NCBI GenBank assembly: GCA_022539475.1
Contig: VCMS01000453.1
Coordinates: 1 to 44,761, forward strand
Direction of reading: 5' to 3'
Source of the DNA: Gracilaria domingensis
Lineage: Eukaryota; Rhodophyta; Florideophyceae; Gracilariales; Gracilariaceae
Length of the DNA stretch: 44,761 nucleotides
The notes beneath the pieces were generated by a model, which was not told the DNA's origin, did no database searches, and saw nothing but the letters and a program-made list of their open reading frames with translations. The number at the start of each line of letters is the position of its first letter. Position 1 is the first letter of the stretch. Shown in pieces: positions 1 through 11,039 of the stretch. A program made the position numbers and the translations under genes.

Positions 1-1643
1 TCTGCAGGAGCAGGTATTCGGGCGGTTTTCGCCACTCAGATCGCTGCCCACAAGGGAGTCAGCAGCGAGATATGCTTAGATATAACGTAGGCGGTAATAG
101 GCTTGGAACTATTGGGATATAGACCGGTTAGGACGCGCGTCGGAATAGATCACACGCGATGCTTCTACGGTGCGGAGACGCCCGCGACTAGACGGGGTAT
201 AGGCGTATTCCAAGCTGTGGTATCATGCCTCAAGGTTAAGATGAAGAACTCATCGGATTCCTACAACTAGGCGACGGCACATTCAGGCGGTTTGAAATGG
301 TGACCTACTGGGATTGAGACAAGACACCCGCATGCGTGGCACTACAACCTTGACAGGAAAGACGGCGAGGTACAGAGACGCTGACGAGCTTGCGAGGTTG
401 ACCGCGTCTTTCTATTCCGAATGACCGTGCTCACACCCACAAACTGGCTTCGCCCGAGAACGGGTGCATCCTACGCATCATGGGTACGGTGAATCACCTT
501 ATCGAAGCGATCCGCTGCTTAGAATCCGACGAAGATTGACCCGAATGCCTCGATGGAGTCACGGAATATGTTCTCTTTCATAACCGACCGATTTCTGCGA
601 GCAAAGTTCCGCTTTATGCGACGCCCTTCTGGCGAGGGACCTTATCAGCGATCGGCGTCCGAAAGTGAAAGGAAATGGCGATCCGCGTTGGAATTCCTTC
701 GTACCGTTACACGAATTCCGAAGTCGAACGTCTGCGACATGACGCGCTATCGGGTCGCTACGTTCGCAATTCCTCCATAGTGGAGGCAGAACCTTCGATG
801 GTTGGAAGGCGGTTGTGTGGCGTATTGTCCTCGCCTGCATTACCTTCATTGGCTCCCGCATTGATTGCGAATTCTCGAAGTCCGGTTACGCTAGGCTCTG
901 GATGATGTGCGAATGGGGTGTCCGCGTTGCGCGTTCACCCTCTGGGAAGTCTACGACCAGTGCCGTATTTGGTACCTTCCCACGAAGTTGAGGGCAGCTC
1001 ATCCGACAAGTGGATTTACACACCGCTCTCGGTTCCTCCACCAACGTAGATGAATTGCTGTACCTGCTCGACGTCATCGATGATATCCATTGGAGCAGAG
1101 TACCGCCCGAGAACGTTCCACCTGGTCAGCGTACGCGCTTCGATAAGTCGCCAGGTAGACGGTATCCAGGGGCTGGATACTTCGTATACTTCACCGTTCG
1201 GAGGGGACCGTGACCGACTTCGCGGAAGCACGCGCATTGAAGCAAGTGCCTCGTGTTGCGCCGATTCATCACCCAATCGGGTTCATGTTCTCCGACAGTT
1301 ACTATTCCCGAGAGAGCGGGGACGATCCGATGGTGGATAGCGAACCAGTGAATCCTGGAGAGGGGATGCAACCGACGCCGGTGAGTAACTTCCAGGTTAT
1401 CCCAACGACGGGAGCAAGCGGGGGTAGCGCTCGACCTGGTTGGAAACATCACGTCGACGGGGGCGGTTGATCCGCAGGCTGTTGCGTTGCGAAACCAGCT
1501 CACCCAGATCGGCGTCCCGATTCCACCGGAGATGACGGATATCGGCCAGATGCTGGCGTTAGCTGCGCAGAGCTACCCTTCGCTTTCCCTGAACCAGGGT
1601 GGTCCACCAATCCGGGAGGTGAAGGTTCATCGCCAGGAATATA
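1..1643 (+). pseudogene. Noisy mirror of the element C antisense ORF
   Basis: The sequence matches the reverse complement of 28795-27147 with many single-base indels, so only fragments stay open (553-780, 675-905, 1010-1213, 1210-1470, 1487-1690). The four in-frame TAG codons of the right-arm copy are also visible here as tag triplets near 145, 197, 776 and 893. They are therefore present in both sequence versions and are unlikely to be read errors. See 27147-29006 for the content. Confidence 0.8.
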
Positions 1644-2203
1644 AAAACCCCACGACGGGAGCAACGACCTCTCGTGACCTCTATAGCTAGGCAAATAGTA
1701 CATATCATCATAGAACAACTTGTGGTGAAGCAGAATTGCAGTGATAGATCTTTGTAGTACAGCCACACGCCGTGACAACGTACTATGCCTGATAAAGGAA
1801 CAAATTGCGCAGCACCCAAGCAGGGACGAAGGATCACTCAACGGACACTAACAACGGGCGCGAGATAGGCGCGCAGCACGGTAGTGACGGTAGGATGACC
1901 CTTGTGGGAACTAGACGATGGAAGAATCGGCTAGGGGGTGCTTGAGGTTTACCACGATGAGCTTTGCCCGGCGGGAGATGCTTAAGAGCACCTCCCACGG
2001 GCACAAGCCACGTGTCGAAAATAACAAACTATCTACCTATAAGGGAGGTCCCGAAGTACGACACGACAACTGTCACAACCCCACACGTATGGGACCCCGA
2101 GGTGCACCCTGAAGTAAGAGATCCAATAATACCAAAATATGGTGCACACTAACTAAATAAACTATTACTATGCACCCGTGTGGGCGGTGCCTCTCACTGC
2201 ACT
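1644..2203 (-). repeat. Mirror of the element B LTR
   Basis: This is the reverse complement of about 26579-27146 with few differences. No coding signal is seen. It ends on the mirrored polypurine tract, read here as a C-run followed by TTCTTAG at about 2204-2219. Confidence 0.6.
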
Positions 2204-2244
2204 GCAGACCCCCTTCTTAGGCCTGGCCTCGTCCCGAGGCTGGC
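2204..2244 (-). promoter_or_regulatory. Mirror of the polypurine tract and stem-loop of element B
   Basis: The C-run and TTCTTAG mirror the AAGAAGGGGGG tract. They are followed by the GGCCTCG-TCC-CGAGGC hairpin flanked by GGCC. This copy has one base fewer in the C-run than the right arm. Confidence 0.6.
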
Positions 2245-2249
2245 CAAAC

Positions 2250-3780
2250 ATTCCCATTCGGGGAGCGACCACGATTTCACTCCTCACTGAACACCAATTT
2301 GTAGTCCACCAAGATCCCCTTGGGGTGACCATCGTACGCAACGAAACGCGCGAGGGAGCGGCGCACATCGCTCGCAGTGGAACGTTACACATCTGGCGAG
2401 CAACACAGCGACCCACGTTTTGTCGTCCTTAAAATTCCCTATAGGCGACGAATGAGCGCGCGAGCGCTGCGGCTGACCGACACGGCGAAGAGCCCGTCAT
2501 TGGAGGTCCGCCATACCCAGGTGGTGCGGTTGTCTCAGATCGCAGAAGTCCCATTAGGTTGGCCAGAGAACTCGAACGGACCTTCCCCAATGGGGACGTT
2601 CATGCCAAAATGTAGCGCCGTCGATTCCCTCACGGGCTGTGGAAATGAGCAGAGTGTCGCTAGATTCCCGGTTGGGGCACCACGACCATTAGCAGCGCGC
2701 TTCATATTTTGCAACCCGCCGGAATCCCTATGGGCGAATATATCGCCCGTTGAGCGACCATTGCGCGTTAGCGAGCGAAGCGGCTTCCCAAGGGGTTGAG
2801 GTCTCTGCGTGAGACAAATTAACAAACGAAGAAATCCCGAGAGGGTCACGAAAGACTGCGACCACGAAACAGCAAGGTAGAGATCACAGAAGTCCCGTAG
2901 TGGGCCATCCGACCGAATTAAGAACCGGCGACAGACGCCAAGGACTGCTGGAGTTTGGATTCCTACAATCGCTGCGAAGCGCACGCGAGTGATGCGACAC
3001 GGCGAGCCTGAGTGCGGAAAAATCCCCTTTGGGTCGACAGTCTGATAAGCAAACCAAAAAGAAATTCCAGACCAATCGGGATCCCAGTTGGGCAAGCTAC
3101 GAGCGAAACAGGGTTCGCGGTTGCTCTATAATGCGAGCATCCCACGCGGTGTCCAGCGATGCCAACTGTGCAAGAGCAGGTTCTAACCATCCTCAGAAGT
3201 CCCAGAGGGGTGATACGCCATGGGCGGAGTCACGAATAGAGCCCTTAGATGTGTAGCAGACTGTCATTTCGAGGAGGAGCTATTAGGCGCACACCGCGTT
3301 ACGAGGCTTAGTACTTTCCTCTCAGGTCACGGAAGGTACGGTAGAGACGCCGCGATGCTGCGAGACTTTGGTTCCCAGCTGGGTCCTTTCCACTCATCGG
3401 CATCCCTCTCCGGGCGCTTCAGTTTGCTCCTGTATCCTCCCGTAGGGTTCTTTCCGAATACGCACTGTACTGAAACACTCGAAGTAGACGGCAAACGTTG
3501 CTTCCCAATGGGTATGATTTCCTTCCCGTCGGGGTACAACGTGGATGGATCGAGAGACAACTTTCATTGACCCTGTTGGGAGCTAGGAATCACAGTCGCC
3601 CAGCCACAAGCTACTGAAGGTCGAAGGACTGCTCACATGTCCGGGATGGGCCTTATCGTTTGCCGGTCCCAACGGCTGTTGACCCCGGTACGGGTCGTTT
3701 CATCCTCGCGCATGGCCCTAACAAGGGGCATTCTAGATGCGTCCCTGGCTCCCTGGTGAGCGATGGTCCCGTTGGGCTTT
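2250..3780. repeat. Mirror of the CCC..GGG palindrome array
   Basis: This carries the same ~25 imperfect palindromes as 25000-26530, with essentially identical sequence. Core positions here include 2253, 2316, 2437, 2550, 2585, 2624, 2667, 2726, 2786, 2836, 2894, 3024, 3083, 3141, 3201, 3374, 3403, 3439, 3504, 3525, 3571, 3683 and 3767. Confidence 0.75.
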
Positions 3781-4315
3781 GCTCACTGTACTCGTCATAT
3801 ATGGATGAGTCCTCTTTCGCACCGTCTGAGTCGGACTTGAACGGCCCAGGGGCTGCGGTCCGTCGTAGCTGTCGTACTCGCGGCGGGGAATGCGTAGCGC
3901 GCTTCGGCTCGTGTGAGTCAATAAAGAACTTCAGCTTCTCCATTTTCTCTTTGCAGGACGCGTGGGCGCGGCGCGTTTGCGGTGCGATCATCCATCTCGA
4001 GGGCCAGCGCAGGCACTTCAGCGATGCGCGCGCGGGGTGCGGAGCATGCGTTACGGCGCTCATGGCGTGCATTGAGCCGTGCTTCGGTCCCCTCTCCTTC
4101 TTGGAGCGCGCTTGGGCTCCAAGTGCCAAGATCTTCTGGCTGGATGAGACGGAGAGCCGTTGGCAGCACGCGCGCGCGTGCGCGGCACTGGCGCGTGCGC
4201 GGCACTGCGCTCGTGCGCGCGGCACGTGCCAGCAAGGCTGTGGGGGAGAACAGTACTCGCGGCGGCCAAATAGGCATGTCCTCGATAGGTGAATAGGCCG
4301 GAATCGGCTGATTTC

Positions 4316-4492
4316 TCAGAGGGTTACTTGCAAGGCGAATCAAAAACTTCGGGCCGGAAATTACCCTCCAGATGGGGTCAAAAACGCCTATTCTTTGTTT
4401 TGCCCATAACTCAGAAACGCGGGCGTTTCAGCGGCTCGCAATGCCCGATTTGGGGCGGGCGGCACATCACAATACTTAGGATTTTTTGATTG
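4316..4492 (+). repeat. Mirror of the conserved ~175-bp module (element B copy)
   Basis: This is the reverse complement of 24291-24467: ACTTGCAAGG, GGTCAAAAACG, the GAAACG..CGTTTC stem and the terminal ATACTTAGGATTTTTTGA. The mirrored GC-alternating stretches lie on both sides (about 3960-4260 and 4560-4690). Confidence 0.7.
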
Positions 4493-4879
4493 TTCCTGGC
4501 GGCGTCTATACGGGCAATACTGTATACCCAATCTGCTACCCACAGGCGTGGGCCACGGGCGTTTGGCATGCTTGCAACGGCGTATAGCGGCGCGCGCGCT
4601 TGTGCATGGCGCGCGCGTGTCCCACGTGGGTAATTCGAGCGTGCCAAAGGGCGCGCGTGTCCAACTTGGCCGTTCCGTGCGTGCAACGGGTCATTCCAGC
4701 AATTTGATGCGCTGCGGCGGGTGTGCACAGTCCTCAAAAGGTCGCCCGCTCGCTACTGCGAGTGTTCCAAGTCGTCCTGGATTATCCGGAGGGGTCCAAA
4801 CCTCTCCGAAAGCATTGTGAAGCCTTCCGAAGGCCTCCACGAGACCCATAGGGACTTCAAACGAGCTCTATCCCGCCGG

Positions 4880-6900
4880 GAAAATTTTGGCCGCCATGGC
4901 CGGGGGGAGATTATGCCAAAATTTTCCTTGCGCAACACGGGATACAGTACTCCAAGTCCTCGCAATGAGGTTGTGTTTCAGTGCGCGAGGGTGCGCGGTC
5001 CGCGTCGCGCGCGAAAGCGAGCGAAAAAGTTAAAGGAATGTTTTTTGAGAGGCTCTTCAGGAGTCTCTCGAGGTGCGGGTACCGTACGCACGGCAACTTT
5101 GACGACTGCAGACTGCAGAGCCGCTTCAGAGGCCACATCCCTCGTTGGAGGACTTTTTCTACGACCCATTCACCGGAGAATCCCTTCGCTTCCTCCTCGA
5201 GGAGTATTAGCGCGCAATTCCACGTCTGGAGGTGACCGCGGACGGGTCAATGGCAAGGTTCGTAGGGATTCGACGCAGAGACCTGCTTGGCCCAGTAGAC
5301 TTGTGGCTCAGAAGTAGCGTTCGCCAGCGGGGTCAGACGCCGCCCTCGGAAACTGCGGCGTTGGTGGGGCTGAATGCGGGCTGAGGCTTTTTCCGAGCTG
5401 CGTCTTTCTGTGCACTCGGACGCGCCAGGACCCGGTGGGCGCTTTGATGATATGGTCGATAGGAGACCGTGTCATGCAGGTCGCCGTGCCAAAGATGGTC
5501 ACGTTGTGTCTGTAGCTGTTGACAACTCGGCGAAAGGGACCAGTTGTCCTGGGAGGAGCTTGGCGGGAGATCCTTATATCGTGCTGCCGCGCAGTCTCGC
5601 GCTGCTTTCCGTGGAGGCCGCGGTCTAAAAAGACGTAGTCGCCCAGAGGGGAAAAGAAAGCTGAGGCCCGTACAAGGTGAATCGAAGTCGACTTGTAGCG
5701 CGGGCTGGACACGGGGTCCATTTGTCGCTTTGGCTTCGAAAGGAGATAACCGGAGGTACGCGCGCGTGTCTGACGTTTGCACTGTGGCCAGAATATCGGG
5801 ATTTTTCAACAGACCCAGCTTGCGGAGAGATAGCAGTAGTTGGGGCGGTCGCACGACGATTCCAGGTGGGTGGTCGCGTTACACCAAAGTCAAAAAGGTG
5901 TCGTCCCGGTGGTTCTATGAACCTAGGGAGTAATTTGTACGCGGAGACCAAGGGCTGGACGAATCATCTCACGTCTCGCTGGTGCTTCAGACCGTAATGC
6001 CTAGGCGTCCAGCAAGGGTGTCGATTAAAACGCTGCCGCGTAGTCCGTTAGTCTGCGGTGGGTAGCCGCCGATTTCAGCTGAAATGACGCATAACCTAGA
6101 TCTGCGCACTATATAGGGCTGTTTCGATATAGATATTGTCGCGTACTTGAGGACTGCGGTGATCCGGTGGGTAAATTCGGTACTCGCGCTATGTTACTGG
6201 AAGCCGAACCGATGTTAGCCTCACCCATAGAGGTCGCGCTTGCTTAGAATATGCGAGCAATGGGGCTTTCCAACATCGCAGGTACTATAGGCGGCGAGCG
6301 CACTAGTTAATAGTTCATGTGCTCGCGTGCCAGCCACAGATAAGGGAACGTAGCAGCCGCGCAAGTGCGCGAGTCATTAGCAGAGCGAGAGTTTTAATAA
6401 TTGTACACAGATTGAAAAAGCCCTTTGTGTGATGGTTGACTCTACGATATGTGTGTGGTCTTAGGGTCTAGATGTGGCTGACCTATGTATGTCCATAGCG
6501 ACAAATTACTCGAGACGGGGCGCTGACCAGACCTGCCGGGAATCAGCTATGCAGAGACTAAGGCCGTGTCTGTGCGATATATTGCATATGTGCTGCGCAC
6601 CTACCGCTGTGTTGCGTGCAGCGATGAGACCGCCATATATTAATGTCTTCGACAGGTCTTTCAATGTATTAACTTCTGGCAGACTTACGCCATTGAACTA
6701 GGGCGGGACAAATAGCACCTTAAGTCCGCGGAGAGAATGGTCGCAACTTATTCTCTGGTTCATGTCCTCTTAGGTGGACATGTCTAAGTCGTTCTTAAAG
6801 ACACAAATTCGTCGCATAGGATTATTAGAGCATTAGCAGCCGGTCCGCGGCGAAGAACGGTTGGTAGAGATCTAGCGGTTGTGCTATCGAGACGTTAGAC
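4880..6900 (-). pseudogene. Noisy mirror of element B integrase and chromodomain
   Basis: On the minus strand, fragments of the element B pol end are visible. They include chromodomain-like pieces (4911-5138), an integrase C-terminal piece containing GDLHDTVS (5333-5854) and a short match to the integrase core start near 6490. From 6000 to 6890 the match to 22250-22900 is so poor that only islands of 10-20 bases align. No independent gene is supported. Confidence 0.7.
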
Positions 6901-7940
6901 ACTCGTCACAGGGGTGAGATCCTTGAAGGAAACCATGATGGTCGTACCCGTAAGCGGACCGCACCTCTGGAAAGAGTAGCTGTGTACAGGAGCTCGGAAT
7001 GTACCACGGCCAGGAATACCTCTTCTATCATTACCGCTTGGGCCAGCCTGAGGTCTCTCTCGCTGTAAGTCTTCGCCGAGGAAGTTCACGCCTCCGGTAT
7101 TAGAGTCATGAGATGGTCGAAGATCGAGGGCTGCAGACCCGGTGATCAGTGTTCGACCTGAACAATGGCCCACTCAAGGCGAGACATGGGTCCCGTGGTC
7201 CAGCGAAGGAGGCATTCACGGGGTCTGGTTAGAGTGGTCGTGGAGGCGGCCTCAGTATGCTGTGTATTATACTGGGGGACGCTAGTCGGTTGCAGGTGCA
7301 GGAGTGAGTCTCCGGCACTCTGCGTGAGCGTGCCAAGCGAGGAGTACTGGAGAGGGATGTTCCTCACCCACAGGTCCGTCGATCTACGCGCAGCAAGCTG
7401 GTACCCCCTGTCGAGCTCTAGGTATGAGACCGGGGACTAGCGCAACACAACTCGGCTAGCTGAATCATTCGCGCAGCAGATACCAGCGCTGTGAGACAGC
7501 GCTTCTTAGGACAAAGCTGGGTTCACTAGAACCATCGCGGTACTTAGGTTCTAGTGCCCACCGGGAAACAAAGTCAGCAACCGCATAGTACGACACATAG
7601 TGAGCGACACGCCACCTATGGCTTGTGACGTGGGTCCCATGGCGGTGTGGCTCAACCAGGCCGAGATGGTGCAAAGAGGGAAAGCGATAAAGCCACTCGA
7701 CACTGCATCGTCACGGCCCGTCGCATACCAAGATGCTACGACTACCCACGAGGTCCCAGAGGGCCACTAGACGGCACCGGCGTATCTGCACGGCCCCTAG
7801 CACCTACGTGCTGATAAAACGTCTACTCTACCACATCATGAGTCACTCACCACGTGAGAGCGGGTTTCTTACACTTGTGGCGCCACTGACAGCCGTGCAA
7901 ACCGTACGGCCGTAATCTTACAAGACGGCGCGCCTTACTT
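6900..7940 (-). repeat. Noisy mirror of the start of element B integrase and of the element A LTR
   Basis: The stretch at 6905-6960 aligns with the reverse complement of about 22200-22260. The rest, up to the degraded polypurine mirror near 7915-7940, corresponds to the LTR at 21584-22131. Alignment is patchy because of dense indels. No coding potential is seen. Confidence 0.55.
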
Positions 7941-7943
7941 AGC

Positions 7944-8135
7944 TTGTTTGTCCGTCCTCGGACAACGATTCCCTCAAAAACCGCTAAATGCCGAATTTCG
8001 GGATCTACATCAAGCAGTCGCCCCACCCAGTTCGCTCTTGTTTTTTTTGCTCATAAAACTCCGACTTCGGTGCCGCAGCTTTGCTTTTCTACAAAATCCT
8101 GTATCCTCCGTCCGCAACGGTTTCCCCGCCCCCGC

Positions 8136-8167
<32 letters not shown>

Positions 8168-10230
8168 CCCCCCCCCCCCCCCCCCCACCCCCTCCTCACA
8201 GCTATGCCTCGAGAGTGGTAAGACACAATGGGTAAGTCGGATAAGGAGTTTTGAGGCAATCGACTGCTTGGCAACCGCAACGCGAGTTGGCAGAGCGCGA
8301 CTCAGTGACACTACCGTACTCGGTTAATCCATTATGTAGTCCCTTGGCGGAAAATTCTTCAGACGCGTCAGCGGTTTGCAGCAATACATCGAATCCGAAA
8401 GGGGGGTAACTTGGCTCCAGGCAACAAACGCTTCGTAGTGGTGCCTGGAAAGCGCGTGGCCCCACATGGCGAAGTTAATCCTTCTTGCATTCCGACATCG
8501 GTGTCCGCCTGGATCCTGGTCTTCACCAACGGAATATGCCATGGGTCCGTTGTCTGGCCGGAGCGAGAATACCGAGAAAGCCGCCTGGTCGCGAATAAAC
8601 TACTCCTGCTTACTGCCGCGTGGCAGTTTGGAGATCCTCCGTTTCGTGTTGCGCGCAGGAACACTTCCCACGTCCCTAGTCTAACATCCTCGCTTGGGTC
8701 AGCGGTGGACACCGCCGTTCGATTGAGATATCACTTCTTCTCGAATCGCAGACCCGCGGCGATGACGTTAGGCACCGTAAGCTACGACATGCCGGACGGC
8801 CATGGCTTCTTCTTCTCATGACACAACGGCATAGAATTGCCAATGATCTGCTTCGCCCTTGGCGGCCAAGGGTCCGTTATGTTCACAATCGAAAATCGAG
8901 GTGTCTTCGCGGTGAGTCGGTATCGTGGCTGCGGTGCCGACGCACCAATCTACTGCCTAGCTTTTCCGCGTCTTGTTACTGACCCGAGAACCGCCTTGCC
9001 ACCCTTGCGTGGCAGGTAGTGAAGCGCGGGAGTGGATCGTCTTGGCATTTCCTGAGTTTGCTTTTGCCGGGCCGATACGGTATGCGGCCATGCAGCTAAG
9101 TTTAGCGACTGGAGACTTGGTCAGCGATCGTGATTTGAGATTCCGCCGCAGGCGTCTGCTTTTCGCTCCCACCTGAGGCTAGTGCGTTTAAATCGTGACG
9201 TCGGGGTTCAAAACATTGTTCGAGAACGGAGTTCAAGGCTCCCGAAGCGGATTCTCTCCTTGAGCTACGTCCTGTCAGATCGATTGGACATGGACTGCCA
9301 AGACGGGCTTTCTTTGGTATGATTACGACTCGACAGTTTTCCGACATCCCTCGACAGTCCTGGCGATGCGAGATGATGGAAAAGAGTACTTGCACAACCC
9401 TCCGTACCTTCCCGAGGCGGAATGGATGGATGCTCATAGGAGAGAGCGTGTCAACTATACTTTCCGAAGGGCGGCAGGGTTTCGTAGAAGGAGTCACTAC
9501 TGGTGGGCAGCGCTCGGTCCTGTTCTGTCGCTCAGTGGTCCTGCTTGATGTCTGATTCCGGTCATAACCATGGCGGCTGCGCAGGTCCTTCCCGAAAGAA
9601 TTACGTTTTGGAAGGCGAATACGAGGACGGTTCAAAACTGGCAGTTCTATGTTCAGTCGAACATCGAAGGCTTCCAGAAATGAAAAGTTCAACAGGGACG
9701 CAAGTCGCAGCAGAGAGCCGACATAGAAATGGGGCGCCTTCGCAGTCTAGCAGCGCTTCCTCACCAAACAAGCCCGAGACAGTCGGATAAGATGAGACCG
9801 GATGGGCTGTTCCACTGCGCTGCAAGTTCGCTGCATGATGAGTGCGAGATGCTCGGTTTGCCGAGATCCTAATAGTGCGGCAGCAGGCTTCTCCAAACGG
9901 GCCAAACGAATGGGCTGGAGCGCATCTCGATTGCGAGAGTACGAAGCCACTTCAAAGCGAGTTCCTGTGACGGCGGTTTGGCAGGGCGTGCCGATAGATG
10001 TCCACAACGACATGTGCAACGCGATGGATTGGGTATGCCTCCAAGGGGCGCAAGCAAGCTCATTGAGGATGTGACAGATACGTGTTCCGATTGGAGCAGG
10101 GGACGGAGGCGGAAGCACTCAAGCCGAACTTGCTTTGTCCAGCAATCGGGTCACGCCAACCGCAGTCCTCCAATACCAGAGAAGCGAAGGGACGTACCGC
10201 AATCGTAGCTGTTTTCTGGGACCTCAGCTC
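7944..10230 (+). pseudogene. Noisy mirror of the element A antisense ORF
   Basis: This is the reverse complement of 21498-19501 with roughly one indel every 15-25 bases. The clear anchor is 9180-9700, where long runs match but frames break repeatedly. The ORF is intact only in the right arm (665 codons). A ~65-nt poly-C tract is inserted at 8128-8192. Confidence 0.8.
8128..8192. repeat. Poly-C tract (~65 nt) absent from the mirror copy
   Basis: This is an almost pure C-run with a few G, T or A interruptions, lying between CAACGGTTTCCCCG and CTCCTCACAGC. The corresponding place in the right arm (about 21388-21396) reads straight through with no such insertion. It is best explained as a sequencing or assembly artefact. 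Confidence 0.9.
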
Positions 10231-10394
10231 GAGCTGCCTGATCAATTGTTTGGTTGCATTGCGCAAAGCCAATGCACAGGCGATGTACATCAAAATAAAC
10301 GATTGATTTTTCGAAGAATGCGTACTGAGATGCATCATTGTGAAGCTTTAGTAGCCGAAATCGGTGCTGCCAAAGTAATACGCGTTAGGGCCGC

Positions 10395-10600
10395 GCGCGC
10401 CTGGGCACTCACAACAAGTCTCTGAGCTGTATTTTGAGCGAGCAGAGCGGCAAATCGCGTGTTTTTTCAGCCCTCTGAAAAGGCTTCGTTTCCGAGATAT
10501 CGGGTCAAACAAGTAATCGCCGTTTTTGACCGTTTGCGGAGGGTAATATTCCCACAAATATTTTGATTATTCCTTTGCAAGTCAGCCTCTGGCGCTTCCA
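10395..10600 (-). repeat. Noisy mirror of the conserved module (element A copy)
   Basis: This is the reverse complement of 19145-19325 with scattered indels. Recognisable parts are the CCGTTTGCGGAGGGTAAT and TTTGCAAGTCAG-type motifs and the GTTTCCGAGATATCGGG part. Confidence 0.65.
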
Positions 10601-11039
10601 GGCGGCTCCCTGCTGTATACGGGCGCATAGAGAGCAATGCGCGAATGGTACTGTCGCTCTCACGTGGCGTGGCGCGACCTTGCTGGAGCCCGCCGCGTGC
10701 ATCGGCGTCCTTTGCTTTGCGCCTACCGCGTGTGCCGGCGTCGCATGCCTGGGCGCCCCCCGTGTGTGCCGCGCCGTTTGAGTGCATATTGCTGTAAAGC
10801 TGTCCGGGGTTGCTTTTTCTCAATCTGTTCGCGGGATATACGGGTTGTTTCTCAATGTTGTTGTTAATTCTGTGCTTCATGAATGTGATGGTGAGGCACA
10901 GATAGTATACCCGCGCCAGTCTGTTGTCGCTTTCCAATGGTCGCGGGATTCGGGAACGCTTCTGGAAGTTGGAGGCGGACTACCGTTTCAGGATTGCTTT
11001 GCTCCGTGTTTGGCGTTTTCGTACCTCCCTTCTTAGGTT

